The notes under the pieces: generated by a model
Database searches by the model: none
The model's input: the letters and a program-made list of their open reading frames with translations, nothing else
Told to the model about the DNA's origin: nothing
In this document: positions 19,401 through 29,101 of the stretch, one piece after another
Layout of the letters: every line of letters begins with the position of its first letter
Numbering within the stretch: the stretch's first letter is position 1
Position numbers and translations under genes: made by a program
DNA from: Arthrobacter psychrochitiniphilus
GTDB taxonomy: Bacteria; Actinomycetota; Actinomycetes; Actinomycetales; Micrococcaceae
Assembly (NCBI RefSeq): GCF_003185915.1
Contig: NZ_QHLZ01000003.1
Coordinates: forward strand, 234,489-298,488
Direction of reading: 5' to 3'
Length of the DNA: 64,000 bases

Positions 19401-20249
19401 GTGGGACAGAAAGTAAACCCGCACGGTTTCCGTCTCGGGATCACCACGGACCACCGTTCACATTGGTTCGCGGACAGTAACAAGCCCGGCCAGCGTTACA
19501 AGGACTTCGTAAAAGAAGACATCCAGATCCGCGCACTCATGTCCACGGGCATGGACCGCGCCGGTATTTCCAAGGTTGAGATTGAGCGAACCCGTGACCG
19601 TGTACGTGTGGATATCCACACCGCACGCCCCGGTATCGTCATCGGTCGTCGTGGAGCAGAAGCAGACCGCATCCGCGGCGAGCTCGAAAAGCTCACCGGC
19701 AAGCAGGTTCAGCTGAACATCTTGGAAGTCAAGAACCCGGAAGCTGATGCTCAGCTCGTTGCCCAGGGCATCGCAGAGCAGCTGACTAGCCGTGTGGCGT
19801 TCCGCCGCGCGATGAAGAAGGCCATGCAGTCCGCTCAGCGCACCGGCAGTGTCAAGGGCATCCGTGTCGCTTGTGCTGGTCGCTTGGGTGGCGCTGAAAT
19901 GTCACGCACCGAGTTCTACCGCGAAGGTCGTGTGCCCCTGCACACCCTGCGTGCCAACATCGATTACGGCTTCTTCGAAGCCAAGACCGTGTTCGGCCGT
20001 ATTGGTGTCAAGGTCTGGATCTACAAGGGCGATGTCACGTCCAAGGAACTGGCTGCTCAGGCAGCTGCTGCTCCTGCTCGTGGCCGTGGCCCGCGTCGTG
20101 ACGGCGATGACCGCGGAGCCCGCGGTCCCCGCGCCGGTGGCGACCGTCGTCGTAACGACCGTCCTGAGCGCACCGAGGCAGCTGCCGCGGTTGAGGCTCC
20201 TGTAGCTGCAGAGGTTGCAGCTCCGGTAGTAGAAGGAGGAGAGGCGTAA
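19401..20249 (+). CDS. rpsC: 30S ribosomal protein S3
   Basis: S3 helps form the mRNA entry channel. Residues 1-210 are typical S3, including the KH domain with [16 protein letters not shown] and the C-terminal domain through [12 protein letters not shown] tail of about 65 residues follows: an Arg/Gly/Asp-rich segment ([16 protein letters not shown] and similar) and an Ala/Val/Glu-rich end. The tail is almost certainly disordered and is a recurrent feature of Micrococcaceae S3. The GTG start abuts rplV, and rplP starts immediately after the stop. Confidence 0.97.
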   Translation: MGQKVNPHGFRLGITTDHRSHWFADSNKPGQRYKDFVKEDIQIRALMSTGMDRAGISKVEIERTRDRVRVDIHTARPGIVIGRRGAEADRIRGELEKLTGKQVQLNILEVKNPEADAQLVAQGIAEQLTSRVAFRRAMKKAMQSAQRTGSVKGIRVACAGRLGGAEMSRTEFYREGRVPLHTLRANIDYGFFEAKTVFGRIGVKVWIYKGDVTSKELAAQAAAAPARGRGPRRDGDDRGARGPRAGGDRRRNDRPERTEAAAAVEAPVAAEVAAPVVEGGEA

Positions 20250-20666
20250 ATGCTTATCCCACGTCGCGTAAAGCATCGTAAGCAGCACCACCCCGGTCGT
20301 TCGGGTCAGGCTACTGGCGGCACCACGGTTTCATTCGGTGAGTGGGGCATTCAGGCTCTCTCCCCGGCATATGTAACCAACCGTCAGATCGAGTCCGCTC
20401 GTATCGCCATGACTCGTCACATCAAGCGTGGCGGTAAAGTGTGGATCAACATCTACCCTGACCGTCCGTTGACGAAGAAGCCTGCTGAAACCCGCATGGG
20501 TTCCGGTAAGGGTTCACCCGAGTGGTGGATCGCAAACGTCAAGCCCGGCCGTGTTCTTTTTGAACTGTCCGGTGTATCAGAAGAGGTAGCACGCGAGGCA
20601 TTGCGCCTGGCAATCCACAAGCTGCCGTTGAAAGCACGCATTGTGCGTCGCGAAGGTGGTGAGTAG
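20250..20666 (+). CDS. rplP: 50S ribosomal protein L16
   Basis: L16 shapes the A-site tRNA binding region of the 50S. The 138-aa product [44 protein letters not shown] matches the family throughout. GGAGGAGAG overlapping the end of rpsC supplies the SD for ATG 20250. Confidence 0.98.
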   Translation: MLIPRRVKHRKQHHPGRSGQATGGTTVSFGEWGIQALSPAYVTNRQIESARIAMTRHIKRGGKVWINIYPDRPLTKKPAETRMGSGKGSPEWWIANVKPGRVLFELSGVSEEVAREALRLAIHKLPLKARIVRREGGE

Positions 20667-20668
20667 AG

Positions 20669-20992
20669 ATGTCAATTGGTTCCAAGGAACTTGCCCCTGC
20701 ACAGCTTGACGGGTTTGACAATGCACGTCTTGTCGAAGAACTCCGTAAGGCTAAGGAAGAACTGTTCAACCTGCGCTTCCAGTCGGCCACCGGTCAGCTG
20801 GAAAGCCACGGTCGTTTGCGCGTTGTAAAGCGTGACATCGCCCGCATCTACACAGTGCTGCGTGAGCGCGAGCTGGGCATACGCCCGGACGTGGTTGCCG
20901 CTGCACCCGTGGAGAAGGCCTCCAAGAAGGCTGACAAGGACGCCAAGAAGGCCTCCAAGAAGGCTGAAAAGACTGAGGAGGACGCCAAGTGA
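20669..20992 (+). CDS. rpmC: 50S ribosomal protein L29 with lysine-rich tail
   Basis: L29 lies near the tunnel exit beside L23. The core, [43 protein letters not shown], fills about residues 14-72. The remaining 35 residues are a Lys/Ala/Glu/Asp tail with repeated KKA units, making the protein 107 aa against 65-80 in most bacteria. The tail is probably disordered. The stop overlaps the rpsQ start (GTGA). Confidence 0.96.
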   Translation: MSIGSKELAPAQLDGFDNARLVEELRKAKEELFNLRFQSATGQLESHGRLRVVKRDIARIYTVLRERELGIRPDVVAAAPVEKASKKADKDAKKASKKAEKTEEDAK

Positions 20993-21285
20993 GCGATTCT
21001 GTAAACAACACTGACAATGGCGTTGAGACGCCAGTTCGTAACGAGCGCAAGAAGATGCGCGGTTACGTTGTCTCCGACAAGATGGATAAGACCATCGTTG
21101 TTGAGGTCGAAGACCGTGTAAAGCATGCGCTTTACGGCAAGGTTCTGCGCCGCAACAAGAAGATCAAGGCTCATGATGAAGAGAACAGCGCCGGCATCGG
21201 CGACCTCGTTATTATCAGCGAAACCCGACCGCTGTCTGCAACCAAGCGTTTCCGCCTAGTTGAGATCGTCGAGAAGGCTAAGTAA
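20989..21285 (+). CDS. rpsQ: 30S ribosomal protein S17
   Basis: S17 is a primary 16S binder of the OB-fold type. The core motif [30 protein letters not shown] and the [23 protein letters not shown] end are clear. A short acidic N-terminus (about 20 residues) precedes it, giving 98 aa. GTG 20989 overlaps the rpmC stop. A strong terminator closes the S10 operon here. Confidence 0.97.
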   Translation: MSDSVNNTDNGVETPVRNERKKMRGYVVSDKMDKTIVVEVEDRVKHALYGKVLRRNKKIKAHDEENSAGIGDLVIISETRPLSATKRFRLVEIVEKAK

Positions 21286-21316
21286 ACCTTTCAACACTTG
21301 TGTTGATTGATTACTA

Positions 21317-21364
21317 AATGTTGGGCCCGTTGCCACTTGTGGCAACGGGCCCAACATTGTTTAA
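21317..21364 (+). terminator. Intrinsic terminator of the S10 operon
   Basis: A perfect 19-bp stem (21317-21335 with 21340-21358, loop CTTG) is followed by GTTTA. It is among the strongest hairpins in the window and, read on the minus strand, could also stop opposite transcription. Confidence 0.9.
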
Positions 21365-21746
21365 AGTACAAGCTCGTCCCGTACGCCTGCGGACCTGTAC
21401 GGCAGATGTGGGGGAGGTAACGCTTTTGGCGAGCTGCCAGCGTACCGTGAGGTTCCGCCGTCGTGCTAGGATTATTTATTGCTGCGCCTTTTCTGTGCCG
21501 CCGTTTTCGGTTGAGACAGATAGGTGCGCATTTACCTCGTAAATGCCTCGTGCCACTACAAACTGCCATCCGGTGCGTGAATTTTCATGCAATTCACCGG
21601 GACGGAAAGTGGAGTTGGCATGAAGTGTTTAGGCGTGTTTTGGCAAAATCCAGGCACGTTCAGAGACATCCCGACCAATACGTTCCGCAAGGCTTATCCA
21701 TAGATGGTTTATGGCCAAGAACCAGCGCGACGAACAGGAGATACTA
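21365..21746 (+). other. Intergenic region with spc-operon promoter
   Basis: No convincing gene is seen in the 380 bp between the S10 terminator and rplN; the small frames present overlap each other on both strands and resemble nothing known. An extended -10 candidate TGC-TAGGAT lies at 21464-21472 without a clear -35. A 7-bp inverted repeat (GTGAATT..AATTCAC, 21577-21597) lies in what would be the leader. Confidence 0.4.
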
Positions 21747-22115
21747 GTGATTCAGCAGGAGTCGCGGCTTAAGGTCGCCGACAACACGGGGGCCAAGGAA
21801 ATCTTGACCATCCGCGTTCTCGGTGGATCTGGGCGCCGCTACGCAGGCATCGGTGACACCATTGTCGCCACCGTCAAGGATGCAATTCCCGGCGGAAACG
21901 TAAAGAAGGGTGACGTCGTCAAGGCTGTCATCGTTCGTACCAAGAAGGAACGCCGCCGTGCGGATGGTTCCTACATCAAGTTCGATGAGAATGCAGCTGT
22001 CATTCTCAAGGCTGACGGGGACCCCCGCGGTACCCGTATCTTCGGCCCGGTTGGCCGTGAACTTCGTGACAAGAAATTCATGAAGATCATCTCGTTGGCT
22101 CCGGAGGTGCTGTAA
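21747..22115 (+). CDS. rplN: 50S ribosomal protein L14
   Basis: L14 forms intersubunit bridges and binds RsfS. The 122-aa product [18 protein letters not shown].. is exactly family length from GTG 21747, which has CAGGAG six bases upstream. A frame-compatible ATG at 21711 would add 12 unrelated residues and is rejected. It is the first gene of the spc operon after a long leader. Confidence 0.98.
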   Translation: MIQQESRLKVADNTGAKEILTIRVLGGSGRRYAGIGDTIVATVKDAIPGGNVKKGDVVKAVIVRTKKERRRADGSYIKFDENAAVILKADGDPRGTRIFGPVGRELRDKKFMKIISLAPEVL

Positions 22116-22118
22116 CTT

Positions 22119-22481
22119 ATGGCAAAGATCAAGAAGGGTGACCTGGTTCAGGTCATCACAGGCGCCAAGGCTGAGCGTGGCGGCGATCGTAACAAGCAGG
22201 GCAAGGTCCTGAAGGTATACACCGAAACCAACCGCGTGTTGGTTGAGGGCGTAAACCGCGTTACGAAGCACACCAAAGCCGGTCAGACGGAACGTGGCAC
22301 CAACACTGGTGGCATCGAAATCGTCGAGGCACCTATTCATATCTCCAACGTTGCACTCGTGGACCCGTCCACGAAGAAGCCGACTCGCGTTGGCTACCGC
22401 ACCGAAATCGTTGAGCGCGATGGCCGCAAGCGTGAAGTACGCATCCGCGTTGCCAAGGCCTCAGGGAAGGATCTGCCATGA
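22119..22481 (+). CDS. rplX: 50S ribosomal protein L24
   Basis: L24 starts 50S assembly and contains a KOW motif, visible as [30 protein letters not shown]. The length of 120 aa is typical of actinobacteria. GGAGGTG precedes ATG 22119; the stop overlaps the rplE ATG (ATGA). Confidence 0.97.
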   Translation: MAKIKKGDLVQVITGAKAERGGDRNKQGKVLKVYTETNRVLVEGVNRVTKHTKAGQTERGTNTGGIEIVEAPIHISNVALVDPSTKKPTRVGYRTEIVERDGRKREVRIRVAKASGKDLP

Positions 22482-23062
22482 GCGCCGCAGTAGCAGAGAA
22501 CACACCTAAGATCACACCTCGCTTGAAGAGCCGCTACGCAGCGGAAATCAAGCCGGCCCTGATCGAGGAATTCACCTACTCGAACGTTAACCAGGTTCCG
22601 CGCCTGGTCAAGGTTGTTGTCAACATGGGTGTTGGAGATGCCGCTAAGGACTCCAAGCTCATTGACCACGCCGTTCGTGACCTCACCGCCATCACCGGCC
22701 AGAAGCCCCAGGTTTCCAAGGCGCGCAAGTCAATCGCTCAGTTCAAGCTGCGCGAAGGCATGCCGATTGGTTGCCACGCAACTCTGCGTGGAGACCGTAT
22801 GTGGGAATTCCTGGACCGTTTGGTCACTCTTGCACTGCCCCGTATCCGCGACTTCCGCGGCCTCAGTGGCAAGCAGTTTGACGGCAACGGCAACTACACC
22901 TTCGGTTTGACCGAGCAGGTTATGTTCCACGAGATCGACCAGGATTCCATTGACCGCCCCCGCGGTATGGACATCACAGTCGTCACCACAGCCAAGACAG
23001 ATGACGAAGGCCGTGCACTGCTCAAAGCACTCGGCTTCCCGTTCAAATCCGAAGATAAATAA
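22478..23062 (+). CDS. rplE: 50S ribosomal protein L5
   Basis: L5 binds 5S rRNA in the central protuberance. The 194-aa product carries [39 protein letters not shown] and [12 protein letters not shown]. It has a short N-terminal extension with two potential starts; ATG 22478 overlapping rplX is chosen. No rpsN follows it, unlike many spc operons. Confidence 0.97.
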   Translation: MSAAVAENTPKITPRLKSRYAAEIKPALIEEFTYSNVNQVPRLVKVVVNMGVGDAAKDSKLIDHAVRDLTAITGQKPQVSKARKSIAQFKLREGMPIGCHATLRGDRMWEFLDRLVTLALPRIRDFRGLSGKQFDGNGNYTFGLTEQVMFHEIDQDSIDRPRGMDITVVTTAKTDDEGRALLKALGFPFKSEDK

Positions 23063-23165
23063 TCTACGTAAAAGGTCCGTTCGGCGGCGCCGGTGCCATG
23101 GAATCTGATTTCATAACGCCAGTGAATCGCGAAGGAAACCGTTACGAGGAAGGGCAAGCGCCCAA

Positions 23166-23564
23166 ATGACAATGACAGATCCTGTCGCAGACATGCTTAC
23201 GCGTCTGCGCAACGCAAACTCGGCACACCACGATACCGTGTCCATGCCGTTTAGCAAGCTTAAAGGCCACATCGCCGACATCCTCAAGGCGCAGGGTTAC
23301 ATTACTGCGTGGAAGGTTGAAGACGCCGAAGTTGGCAAGAAGCTGACCATCGACTTGAAGTACGGTCCCAGCCGCGAGCGTTCAATCGCTGGCCTGCGCC
23401 GCATCTCCAAGCCCGGACTGCGCGTTTACGCAAAGTCCACCAACCTCCCCAACGTTTTGGGTGGGCTGGGTGTCGCCATTTTGTCGACATCGTCAGGTCT
23501 GCTGACCGACCGTCAGGCTGCCAAGAAGGGCGTGGGTGGGGAAGTCCTCGCCTACGTCTGGTAG
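23166..23564 (+). CDS. rpsH: 30S ribosomal protein S8
   Basis: S8 is a primary binder of the 16S central domain. The 132-aa product [44 protein letters not shown] is typical. Two ATGs lie two codons apart; the first is used by relatives. The 103-bp gap before it is where an rpsN gene commonly sits in other spc operons, but it contains no S14 coding sequence. Confidence 0.98.
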   Translation: MTMTDPVADMLTRLRNANSAHHDTVSMPFSKLKGHIADILKAQGYITAWKVEDAEVGKKLTIDLKYGPSRERSIAGLRRISKPGLRVYAKSTNLPNVLGGLGVAILSTSSGLLTDRQAAKKGVGGEVLAYVW

Positions 23565-23587
23565 TAGAGAGAGAAGGGAAAGAACTT

Positions 23588-24124
23588 ATGTCACGTATTG
23601 GACGTCTCCCCATCTCCGTGCCTGCCGGCGTAGAGGTCAAGGTTGAAGATAACCTGGTCTCCGTTAAAGGCCCGAAGGGAGCACTGCAGCTAACTGTTGC
23701 AAGCCCCATCACGGTTGCTCTCGAAGAGAACACCATCACCGTTAGCCGCCCCAACGACGAGCGCGATTCACGTGCACTCCACGGCCTCTCTCGGACCCTC
23801 ATTGACAACCTGATCATTGGTGTCACTGCAGGCTACGAGAAGAAGCTGGAAATTGTTGGTACCGGTTACCGCGTAGTTGCCAAGGGCAATAACCTTGAGT
23901 TCGCTCTGGGCTTTAGCCACCCGGTTGTCATTGAGGCACCCGTTGGCATCACACTGGCAGTTGAGAGCCCCACTAAGCTCTCCGTGTCAGGCATTGACAA
24001 GCAGCAGGTGGGCGAAGTTGCTGCCAACATCCGCAAGCTGCGCAAGCCCGACCCGTACAAGGGTAAGGGCGTACGCTACGCCGGCGAAATCATCCGCCGC
24101 AAGGTCGGAAAGGCTGGTAAGTAA
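23588..24124 (+). CDS. rplF: 50S ribosomal protein L6
   Basis: L6 lies near the factor-binding site. The 178-aa product [17 protein letters not shown]..ends with the family signature [34 protein letters not shown] upstream gives the SD. rplR follows 2 bp after the stop. Confidence 0.98.
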   Translation: MSRIGRLPISVPAGVEVKVEDNLVSVKGPKGALQLTVASPITVALEENTITVSRPNDERDSRALHGLSRTLIDNLIIGVTAGYEKKLEIVGTGYRVVAKGNNLEFALGFSHPVVIEAPVGITLAVESPTKLSVSGIDKQQVGEVAANIRKLRKPDPYKGKGVRYAGEIIRRKVGKAGK

Positions 24125-24126
24125 CC

Positions 24127-24498
24127 ATGGCACTATCCGTAAGAGGAAAGTCCAAGGCCGCAGCACGCGGCCGTCGCCACCTGCGTGTACGTAAGCGCGT
24201 CAGCGGCACCACCGTACGTCCGCGTCTGGTAGTTAACCGTTCAGCACGCCACGTATTCGTTCAGGTCATCGACGACACCCAGGGCCTGACCCTGGTGTCG
24301 GCTTCGACACTGGAAGCAGACCTGCGCGCATTTGACGGTGACAAGACCGCCAAGGCTAAGCGCATTGGCGAGCTTATTGCAGAGCGCGCCAAGGCTGCTG
24401 GCATCGAAGCTGTTGTCTTCGACCGCGGCGGTAACCGCTACCACGGCCGTGTCGCAGCTATTGCTGACGGCGCACGTGAAGGCGGGCTGGCACTGTGA
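24127..24498 (+). CDS. rplR: 50S ribosomal protein L18
   Basis: L18 binds 5S rRNA with L5. The 123-aa product has [26 protein letters not shown] and ends [26 protein letters not shown], matching the family. Its stop codon overlaps the upstream candidate start of rpsE. Confidence 0.97.
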   Translation: MALSVRGKSKAAARGRRHLRVRKRVSGTTVRPRLVVNRSARHVFVQVIDDTQGLTLVSASTLEADLRAFDGDKTAKAKRIGELIAERAKAAGIEAVVFDRGGNRYHGRVAAIADGAREGGLAL

Positions 24499-25202
24499 CC
24501 GAAAACATTAACAAGGAGAACACTGTGTCAGAAGCTACTGCAGCTGACGGTGCCGCGAAGACTGAGACAGCCGCAGGCGCAGACAGCGCCCGTGGCCGTG
24601 GCGGTCGCGACGGTGCTCGTGGAGGCCGCGAAGGCGGTCGCGACGGTGGCCGTGGCCGTGGTCGCGATGGTGGACGTGAGGCTGAAAAGAGCCAGTTCAT
24701 CGAGCGCGTTGTCAACATCAACCGTGTTGCCAAGGTTGTCAAGGGTGGCCGTCGCTTCAGCTTCACCGCTCTCGTGATCGTCGGTGACGGTAACGGCATG
24801 ATCGGTGTTGGCTACGGTAAGGCTAAGGAAGTTCCTGCCGCTATTGCCAAGGGTGTTGAAGAAGCCAAGAAGTCCTTCTTCCGCGTACCCATGGTTGGCA
24901 AGACCATTCCCCACCGCGTACAGGGTGAAGCCGCTGCCGGCGTCGTCATGTTGCGTCCGGCTGCAGCTGGTACCGGTGTTATTGCCGGTGGTCCGGTTCG
25001 CGCCATCCTGGAATGCGTAGGCATCCACGATGTTCTGTCCAAGTCACTGGGTTCCTCCAATGCCATCAACATTGTTCACGCAACTGTTGCTGCTTTGAAG
25101 TCCCTGGAAGACCCCAAGGCAGTTGCGGCTCGCCGTGGCTTGCCTTTGGATGAAGTTGCTCCGGCTGTGCTGTTGCGCAATATGCAAAAGGCGGGTCTGT
25201 AA
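24495..25202 (+). CDS. rpsE: 30S ribosomal protein S5 with RGG-rich N-terminus
   Basis: S5 acts in decoding accuracy and mRNA unwinding. The S5 core (residues about 72-235) includes [23 protein letters not shown] and [19 protein letters not shown]. Before it lies a 70-residue extension with repeated [18 protein letters not shown] units, common in Arthrobacter relatives. Two GTG starts are possible: 24495, overlapping the rplR stop but with a weak SD, and 24525, which has an ideal AAGGAG spaced by six. The inner one may be the main initiation site, shortening the protein to 225 aa. Confidence 0.96.
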   Translation: MTENINKENTVSEATAADGAAKTETAAGADSARGRGGRDGARGGREGGRDGGRGRGRDGGREAEKSQFIERVVNINRVAKVVKGGRRFSFTALVIVGDGNGMIGVGYGKAKEVPAAIAKGVEEAKKSFFRVPMVGKTIPHRVQGEAAAGVVMLRPAAAGTGVIAGGPVRAILECVGIHDVLSKSLGSSNAINIVHATVAALKSLEDPKAVAARRGLPLDEVAPAVLLRNMQKAGL

Positions 25203-25414
25203 TGACTACACCTAAGAACATTCAGCCTTCTGAGAAGAAGCTGGAAATCACTCAGATCAGGGGCGTCATCGGCGTCAAGCAGAACCAGAAGGATTGCCTT
25301 CGTTCACTGGGCCTCAAGCACATCGGCGACTCTGTCGTTCGTACGGCTGACGCAGTGACCGCTGGCATGATCAACACGGTTCCGCACCTTGTCAAGGTTG
25401 AGGAGGCGAAGTAA
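25202..25414 (+). CDS. rpmD: 50S ribosomal protein L30
   Basis: The 70-aa product contains the L30 core [34 protein letters not shown] and ends near [12 protein letters not shown]. Its ATG shares one base with the rpsE stop. A ten-residue N-terminal extension is present. Confidence 0.97.
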   Translation: MTTPKNIQPSEKKLEITQIRGVIGVKQNQKDCLRSLGLKHIGDSVVRTADAVTAGMINTVPHLVKVEEAK

Positions 25415-25416
25415 AA

Positions 25417-25896
25417 GTGGCTGAGAAGAACACTGCTGAGACTGTTGAAAAGCAGAACGCACTGAAGGTCCACCACCTGCGTCCCGCACCCGGCGCCAAG
25501 ACGGTTAAAACCCGTGTTGGCCGTGGTGAAGGATCCAAGGGTAAGACCGCAGGCCGTGGTACCAAGGGTACAAAGGCCCGCTACCAGATCAAGGCCGGCT
25601 TTGCTGGCGGCCAGCTGCCGCTGCACATGCGTCTGCCCAAGCTGCGTGGCTTCAAGAACCCGTTCCGCGTCGAGTTCCAGGTTGTAAACCTGGAGAAGCT
25701 GAACGAGCTCTTCCCCGAAGGTGGCGTTGTCACCGTCGAGACACTCGTTGAGAAGGGTGCCGTTCGCAAGAACCAGCCCGTGAAGGTGCTGGGCACCGGT
25801 GACATCACCGTCAAGGTTGATATCTCCGCTCACGCATTCTCCACAAGCGCAATCGAGAAGATCACTGCTGCAGGTGGAACCACCACTGAACTGTAA
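25417..25896 (+). CDS. rplO: 50S ribosomal protein L15
   Basis: L15 is a late 50S assembly protein. The 159-aa product has the diagnostic [21 protein letters not shown] stretch and [18 protein letters not shown]. It starts at GTG 25417 after GAGGCG and is the last gene before the spc terminator. Confidence 0.97.
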   Translation: MAEKNTAETVEKQNALKVHHLRPAPGAKTVKTRVGRGEGSKGKTAGRGTKGTKARYQIKAGFAGGQLPLHMRLPKLRGFKNPFRVEFQVVNLEKLNELFPEGGVVTVETLVEKGAVRKNQPVKVLGTGDITVKVDISAHAFSTSAIEKITAAGGTTTEL

Positions 25897-25931
25897 AAAG
25901 TTCACAAATGCGCACATCTAGCGATTAGACT

Positions 25932-25980
25932 CTTGGTGGGCGGGGCTCATGTTCCGCTCACCAAGGGTCTTTCGTTTAAG
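25932..25980 (+). terminator. Terminator between rplO and secY
   Basis: A 12-bp stem (25932-25943 with 25954-25965, one G-U pair, 10-nt loop) is followed by GGTCTTTCGTTT. It closes the spc ribosomal genes and implies a separate promoter for secY. Confidence 0.8.
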
Positions 25981-26054
25981 TGCGTGCGGGTTAGTTCTGT
26001 CCGCGACATGGGTAGATTTGCCGTCACAGTTACAGTGCGTGCCAGATCACCCAC

Positions 26055-26060
26055 TAGACT
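26055..26060 (+). promoter_or_regulatory. Candidate -10 box for secY-adk
   Basis: TAGACT lies between the terminator and the secY start and fits TANNNT. The -35 region is not recognisable. It would give a leader of about 50 nt. Confidence 0.3.
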
Positions 26061-26116
26061 CTTTCCTTGGGCTTCAGCTACGAGGCCACATTCATCACTA
26101 CACGTCAGGAGGACGC

Positions 26117-27442
26117 TTGCTTACCGCATTTGGCCGCGCCTTTCGCACGCCTGATCTGCGACGCAAGTTGTTGTTCACGCTGGGAATTCTTGCCATCTTC
26201 CGCTTGGGCGCTTTTATCCCCTCGCCCGGAATTGATTACCGAAACGTCCAACAGTGCGTGAATGCTGCTGACACGAGCCAGGGCATCTACCAGCTTGTGA
26301 ACTTGTTCAGCGGCGGCGCCTTGCTTCAGGTTTCCATTTTTGCTTTGGGAATCATGCCGTACATTACGGCCAGCATCATCGTTCAACTTCTTCGCGTAGT
26401 GATCCCCCGTTTCCAGGAACTGCACCAAGAAGGTGCTCAGGGACAGGGTCAGCTCACGCAGTACACGCGCTATCTGACCATTGCCCTTGGTTTGCTCAAC
26501 GCCACCACCTTGGTCACTCTTGCCCGCTCTGGCCAGCTCTTCGCTGGTTGCGGCGCTGCAGGCACGCCCGGTGCGTTGATCCCCAATGACAGCCTGATCA
26601 CGATTCTGCTGCTCATCATCACCTTGACGGCCGGTTCAGGCTTGATCATGTGGATGGGCGAGCTCGTCACCGAAAAGGGCGTCGGCAACGGCATGTCCCT
26701 GTTGATCTTCGTTGCCATTGCTGCCATGTTCCCCACCTCATTGGGTGCCATCTTGAAGACTCAGGGCTGGGGCACCTTCTTGACCGTCATGGTTGTGGGT
26801 CTTCTCGTTGTTGCACTGGTTGTGTTTGTTGAGCAGTCCCAGCGCCGTATCCCCGTGCAGTACGCCAAGCGTATGGTTGGCCGCCGTACCATGGGTGGCA
26901 CTAGCACCTACATCCCGATCAAGGTCAACATGGCCGGTGTTATCCCGGTTATCTTCGCCTCGTCGATGCTGTACCTGCCGTCCCTGATTGCGCAGTTTGC
27001 CACACCGGCCAACAGCACTGATACGCCGGCTTGGATTGAGTGGATCAACAATTACCTCACCAGAGGAGACCACCCGGTCTACATGTTGATGTACTTCCTT
27101 CTGACAATTGGGTTCACTTACTTCTACGTGGCTATTACCTTCGATCCTGAAGAAGTCTCTGACAACATGAAGAAGTATGGCGGATTCATTCCCGGTATCC
27201 GTGCGGGGCGCCCCACACAGGATTACTTGCAGTACGTTATTTCGCGCATCACACTCCCGGGCTCCATGTACCTGGGTATTGTGGCCCTGATCCCGCTGAT
27301 CGCTTTGGTCATGGTGGGGGCAAACCAGAACTTCCCATTCGGCGGCACCTCGATTCTCATTGTGGTTGGTGTTGGCTTGGAGACTGTGAAGCAGATTGAT
27401 GCGCAACTCCAACAACGCCACTACGAAGGGCTATTGCGATGA
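26117..27442 (+). CDS. secY: Preprotein translocase subunit SecY
   Basis: SecY is the channel of the Sec translocon in the cytoplasmic membrane. From TTG 26117, the product is 441 aa (MLTAFGRAFRTPDLRRKLL..), the usual size, with ten hydrophobic segments and conserved GIMPYITASIIVQLL and QRRIPVQYAKR motifs. The TTG is preferred over an upstream in-frame ATG at 25949 because a perfect AGGAGG ends four to five bases before it and the family begins here. The stop overlaps the adk ATG (ATGA), so SecY and adenylate kinase are co-translated. Confidence 0.97.
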   Translation: MLTAFGRAFRTPDLRRKLLFTLGILAIFRLGAFIPSPGIDYRNVQQCVNAADTSQGIYQLVNLFSGGALLQVSIFALGIMPYITASIIVQLLRVVIPRFQELHQEGAQGQGQLTQYTRYLTIALGLLNATTLVTLARSGQLFAGCGAAGTPGALIPNDSLITILLLIITLTAGSGLIMWMGELVTEKGVGNGMSLLIFVAIAAMFPTSLGAILKTQGWGTFLTVMVVGLLVVALVVFVEQSQRRIPVQYAKRMVGRRTMGGTSTYIPIKVNMAGVIPVIFASSMLYLPSLIAQFATPANSTDTPAWIEWINNYLTRGDHPVYMLMYFLLTIGFTYFYVAITFDPEEVSDNMKKYGGFIPGIRAGRPTQDYLQYVISRITLPGSMYLGIVALIPLIALVMVGANQNFPFGGTSILIVVGVGLETVKQIDAQLQQRHYEGLLR

Positions 27443-28023
27443 CAAGAATGCTGATTATTGGACCTCCCGGTTCTGGCAAAGGCACACAAGCTGATCGCAT
27501 TTGCGGGGTACTCGGCATTGTTGCGATTTCCACTGGTGATATTTTCCGCGCCAACGTCAAGGGTGAAACACCCCTTGGTATTGAGGCCAAGAAGTACATG
27601 GACAATGGTGACTTTGTCCCGGACAGCGTCACCAACCGGATGGTTCGTGACCGGCTTGCGCAGAGTGACGTTGCGGAAGGCTTCCTCTTGGACGGCTACC
27701 CGAGGACCTCTCCCCAGGTAGACGAGCTGGATGACATTCTGGGCGCTGCCGAGGCTAGCTTGGATGTTGTTGTGCAATTGACGGCCGACGACGAGGAACT
27801 CGTCAAGCGCCTGTTAGGCCGCGCCGTGGAAACAGGGCGCAGCGATGACACTGAAGCTGTTATCCGTCACCGCTTGGATCTTTACCGTGAGCAGACAGAG
27901 GTTGTAGTGTCCCGCTATGCGGAGCGAGGCATTCTGGCCAAGGTTGACGGTTTAGGCGAGATGGATGATGTGACGGCTCGTATCATGGACGCTATCAACA
28001 AGGTCAAGGGCGAAGCCGCCTAG
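27439..28023 (+). CDS. adk: Adenylate kinase (short form)
   Basis: Adk interconverts AMP + ATP with 2 ADP. The 194-aa protein has the P-loop GPPGSGKGTQ (residues 8-17), the AMP-binding STGDIFR, FLLDGYPRT, and a short loop in place of the long LID domain, which defines the short actinobacterial form. It overlaps secY by four bases, the conserved secY-adk-map arrangement. Confidence 0.97.
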   Translation: MTRMLIIGPPGSGKGTQADRICGVLGIVAISTGDIFRANVKGETPLGIEAKKYMDNGDFVPDSVTNRMVRDRLAQSDVAEGFLLDGYPRTSPQVDELDDILGAAEASLDVVVQLTADDEELVKRLLGRAVETGRSDDTEAVIRHRLDLYREQTEVVVSRYAERGILAKVDGLGEMDDVTARIMDAINKVKGEAA

Positions 28024-28072
28024 TAACACCTAAGTATTGACAGCCTTTGCCGCAAGGCCGGGGGTTGTGACG

Positions 28073-28118
28073 GAGGGCTCCTTCCCGCACTATGGGGAGG
28101 AGCCCTCATTTATTTTCT
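28073..28118 (+). terminator. Intrinsic terminator between adk and map
   Basis: A 14-bp stem (28073-28086 with 28094-28107, one G-U pair) is followed by ATTTATTTTCTT. It should stop most secY-adk transcripts, yet map begins only 19 bases later, so map depends on read-through or an unseen promoter. Confidence 0.88.
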
Positions 28119-28136
28119 TATCGAAAGGCTTCTTTC

Positions 28137-28973
28137 ATGGCGTTTGGCCAGCAAAGAATTGAATACAAGACCATTGACCAGATGCGCATCATGCACCGCA
28201 GCGGGCTGATCCTGGACGCAGCTCTGAACACCACCATTGGTGCCGTGGCACCGGGTGTGACCACGGGTGAACTGGACGCCATCTTCGCCGCTGAATTGAA
28301 GAAGGCCGGGGCCACCTCCAATTTCCTGGGCTACCATGACTTCCCGGCTAGCATCTGCACCTCAGTCAACGACGAGGTGGTACACGGCATCCCCGGTAAC
28401 CGCGTCCTGGAAGCCGGTGACCTGATCTCCATCGATGGTGGCGCCATTGTGGAGGGCTGGCATTCAGATTCGGCCAGGACCACCATTGTTGGCGGCCCCA
28501 CTGCCGAAGATCCTGCCGATCGCCGGCTCAGTGACATCACCGAGGAGAGCATGTGGTGCGGTATTGCCGCCATGGCAACAGGGAAGTATGTGGGTGATAT
28601 CGGTGACGCAATTGACGAGTTCGTGGTGTCCCAGCCCGGCGTGGAACTGGGGATTCTAGAGGACTATGTGGGCCACGGTATTGGTTCTGCCATGCACATG
28701 GCCCCGGATGTCCTGAACTACTCCTCAAAGCACCGCGGTCCCAAGCTCAAGGCGGGCATGTGCCTGGCACTCGAGCCGATGCTGGTCCGTGGCGGATTAG
28801 AAACCGTTACTTTGGAAGATGACTGGACTGTTGTAACAACTGACAAGGCCCGTGCCGCGCACTGGGAGCACTCAGTAGCCATTCATGCCAAGGGCATTTG
28901 GGTTCTCACCGCGGCCGACGGCGGTGCACAGCGACTTGCGCGCTGGGGAGTCACCCCGGTAGCGCTGGACTGA
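28137..28973 (+). CDS. map: Methionine aminopeptidase, type I
   Basis: MetAP removes the initiator Met from nascent proteins. The 278-aa product has the five metal ligands in order: the two Asp of SIDGGAIVEGWHSDSART, His in GHGIGSAMH, Glu in CLALEPM, and Glu in HWEHSVAI. ATG 28137 has GAAAGG as SD; an ATG at 28092 lies inside the terminator and adds unrelated residues. The N-terminus (about 20 residues before the core) lacks the zinc finger of eukaryotic-like forms. Confidence 0.96.
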   Translation: MAFGQQRIEYKTIDQMRIMHRSGLILDAALNTTIGAVAPGVTTGELDAIFAAELKKAGATSNFLGYHDFPASICTSVNDEVVHGIPGNRVLEAGDLISIDGGAIVEGWHSDSARTTIVGGPTAEDPADRRLSDITEESMWCGIAAMATGKYVGDIGDAIDEFVVSQPGVELGILEDYVGHGIGSAMHMAPDVLNYSSKHRGPKLKAGMCLALEPMLVRGGLETVTLEDDWTVVTTDKARAAHWEHSVAIHAKGIWVLTAADGGAQRLARWGVTPVALD

Positions 28974-28978
28974 CCCCG

Positions 28979-29053
28979 ACTCCTCCCAACGCTCGCAAGC
29001 TCGCCTCGGGTCCCTCGGAGCTGGGGGCCCACCCAACTCCTCCCAACGCTCGC
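28979..29053. repeat. 18-bp direct repeat downstream of map
   Basis: ACTCCTCCCAACGCTCGC occurs at 28979-28996 and again at 29036-29053, 57 bp apart, in non-coding sequence rich in CTCGGAGCTGGG-like words. It resembles dispersed intergenic repeat DNA. Confidence 0.7.
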
Positions 29054-29054
29054 C

Positions 29055-29101
29055 GTGCCCCTGCCTTGACGCAAATTCGTCAGGGCAGGGGCACAACTGT
29101 T
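29055..29101 (+). terminator. Intrinsic terminator after map
   Basis: A 17-bp stem (29055-29071 with 29078-29094, loop CAAATT, one G-U pair) is followed by AACTGTT. It ends the map transcript. Confidence 0.83.

Noticed and set aside
25252-25917. 221-aa minus-strand open frame opposite rpmD-rplO
   Set aside because: It mirrors highly conserved ribosomal genes; its sequence resembles no family and reflects codon bias on the opposite strand.
28037-28042. TTGACA as -35 of a map promoter
   Set aside because: No acceptable -10 lies 16-19 bp downstream, where the sequence is G-rich.
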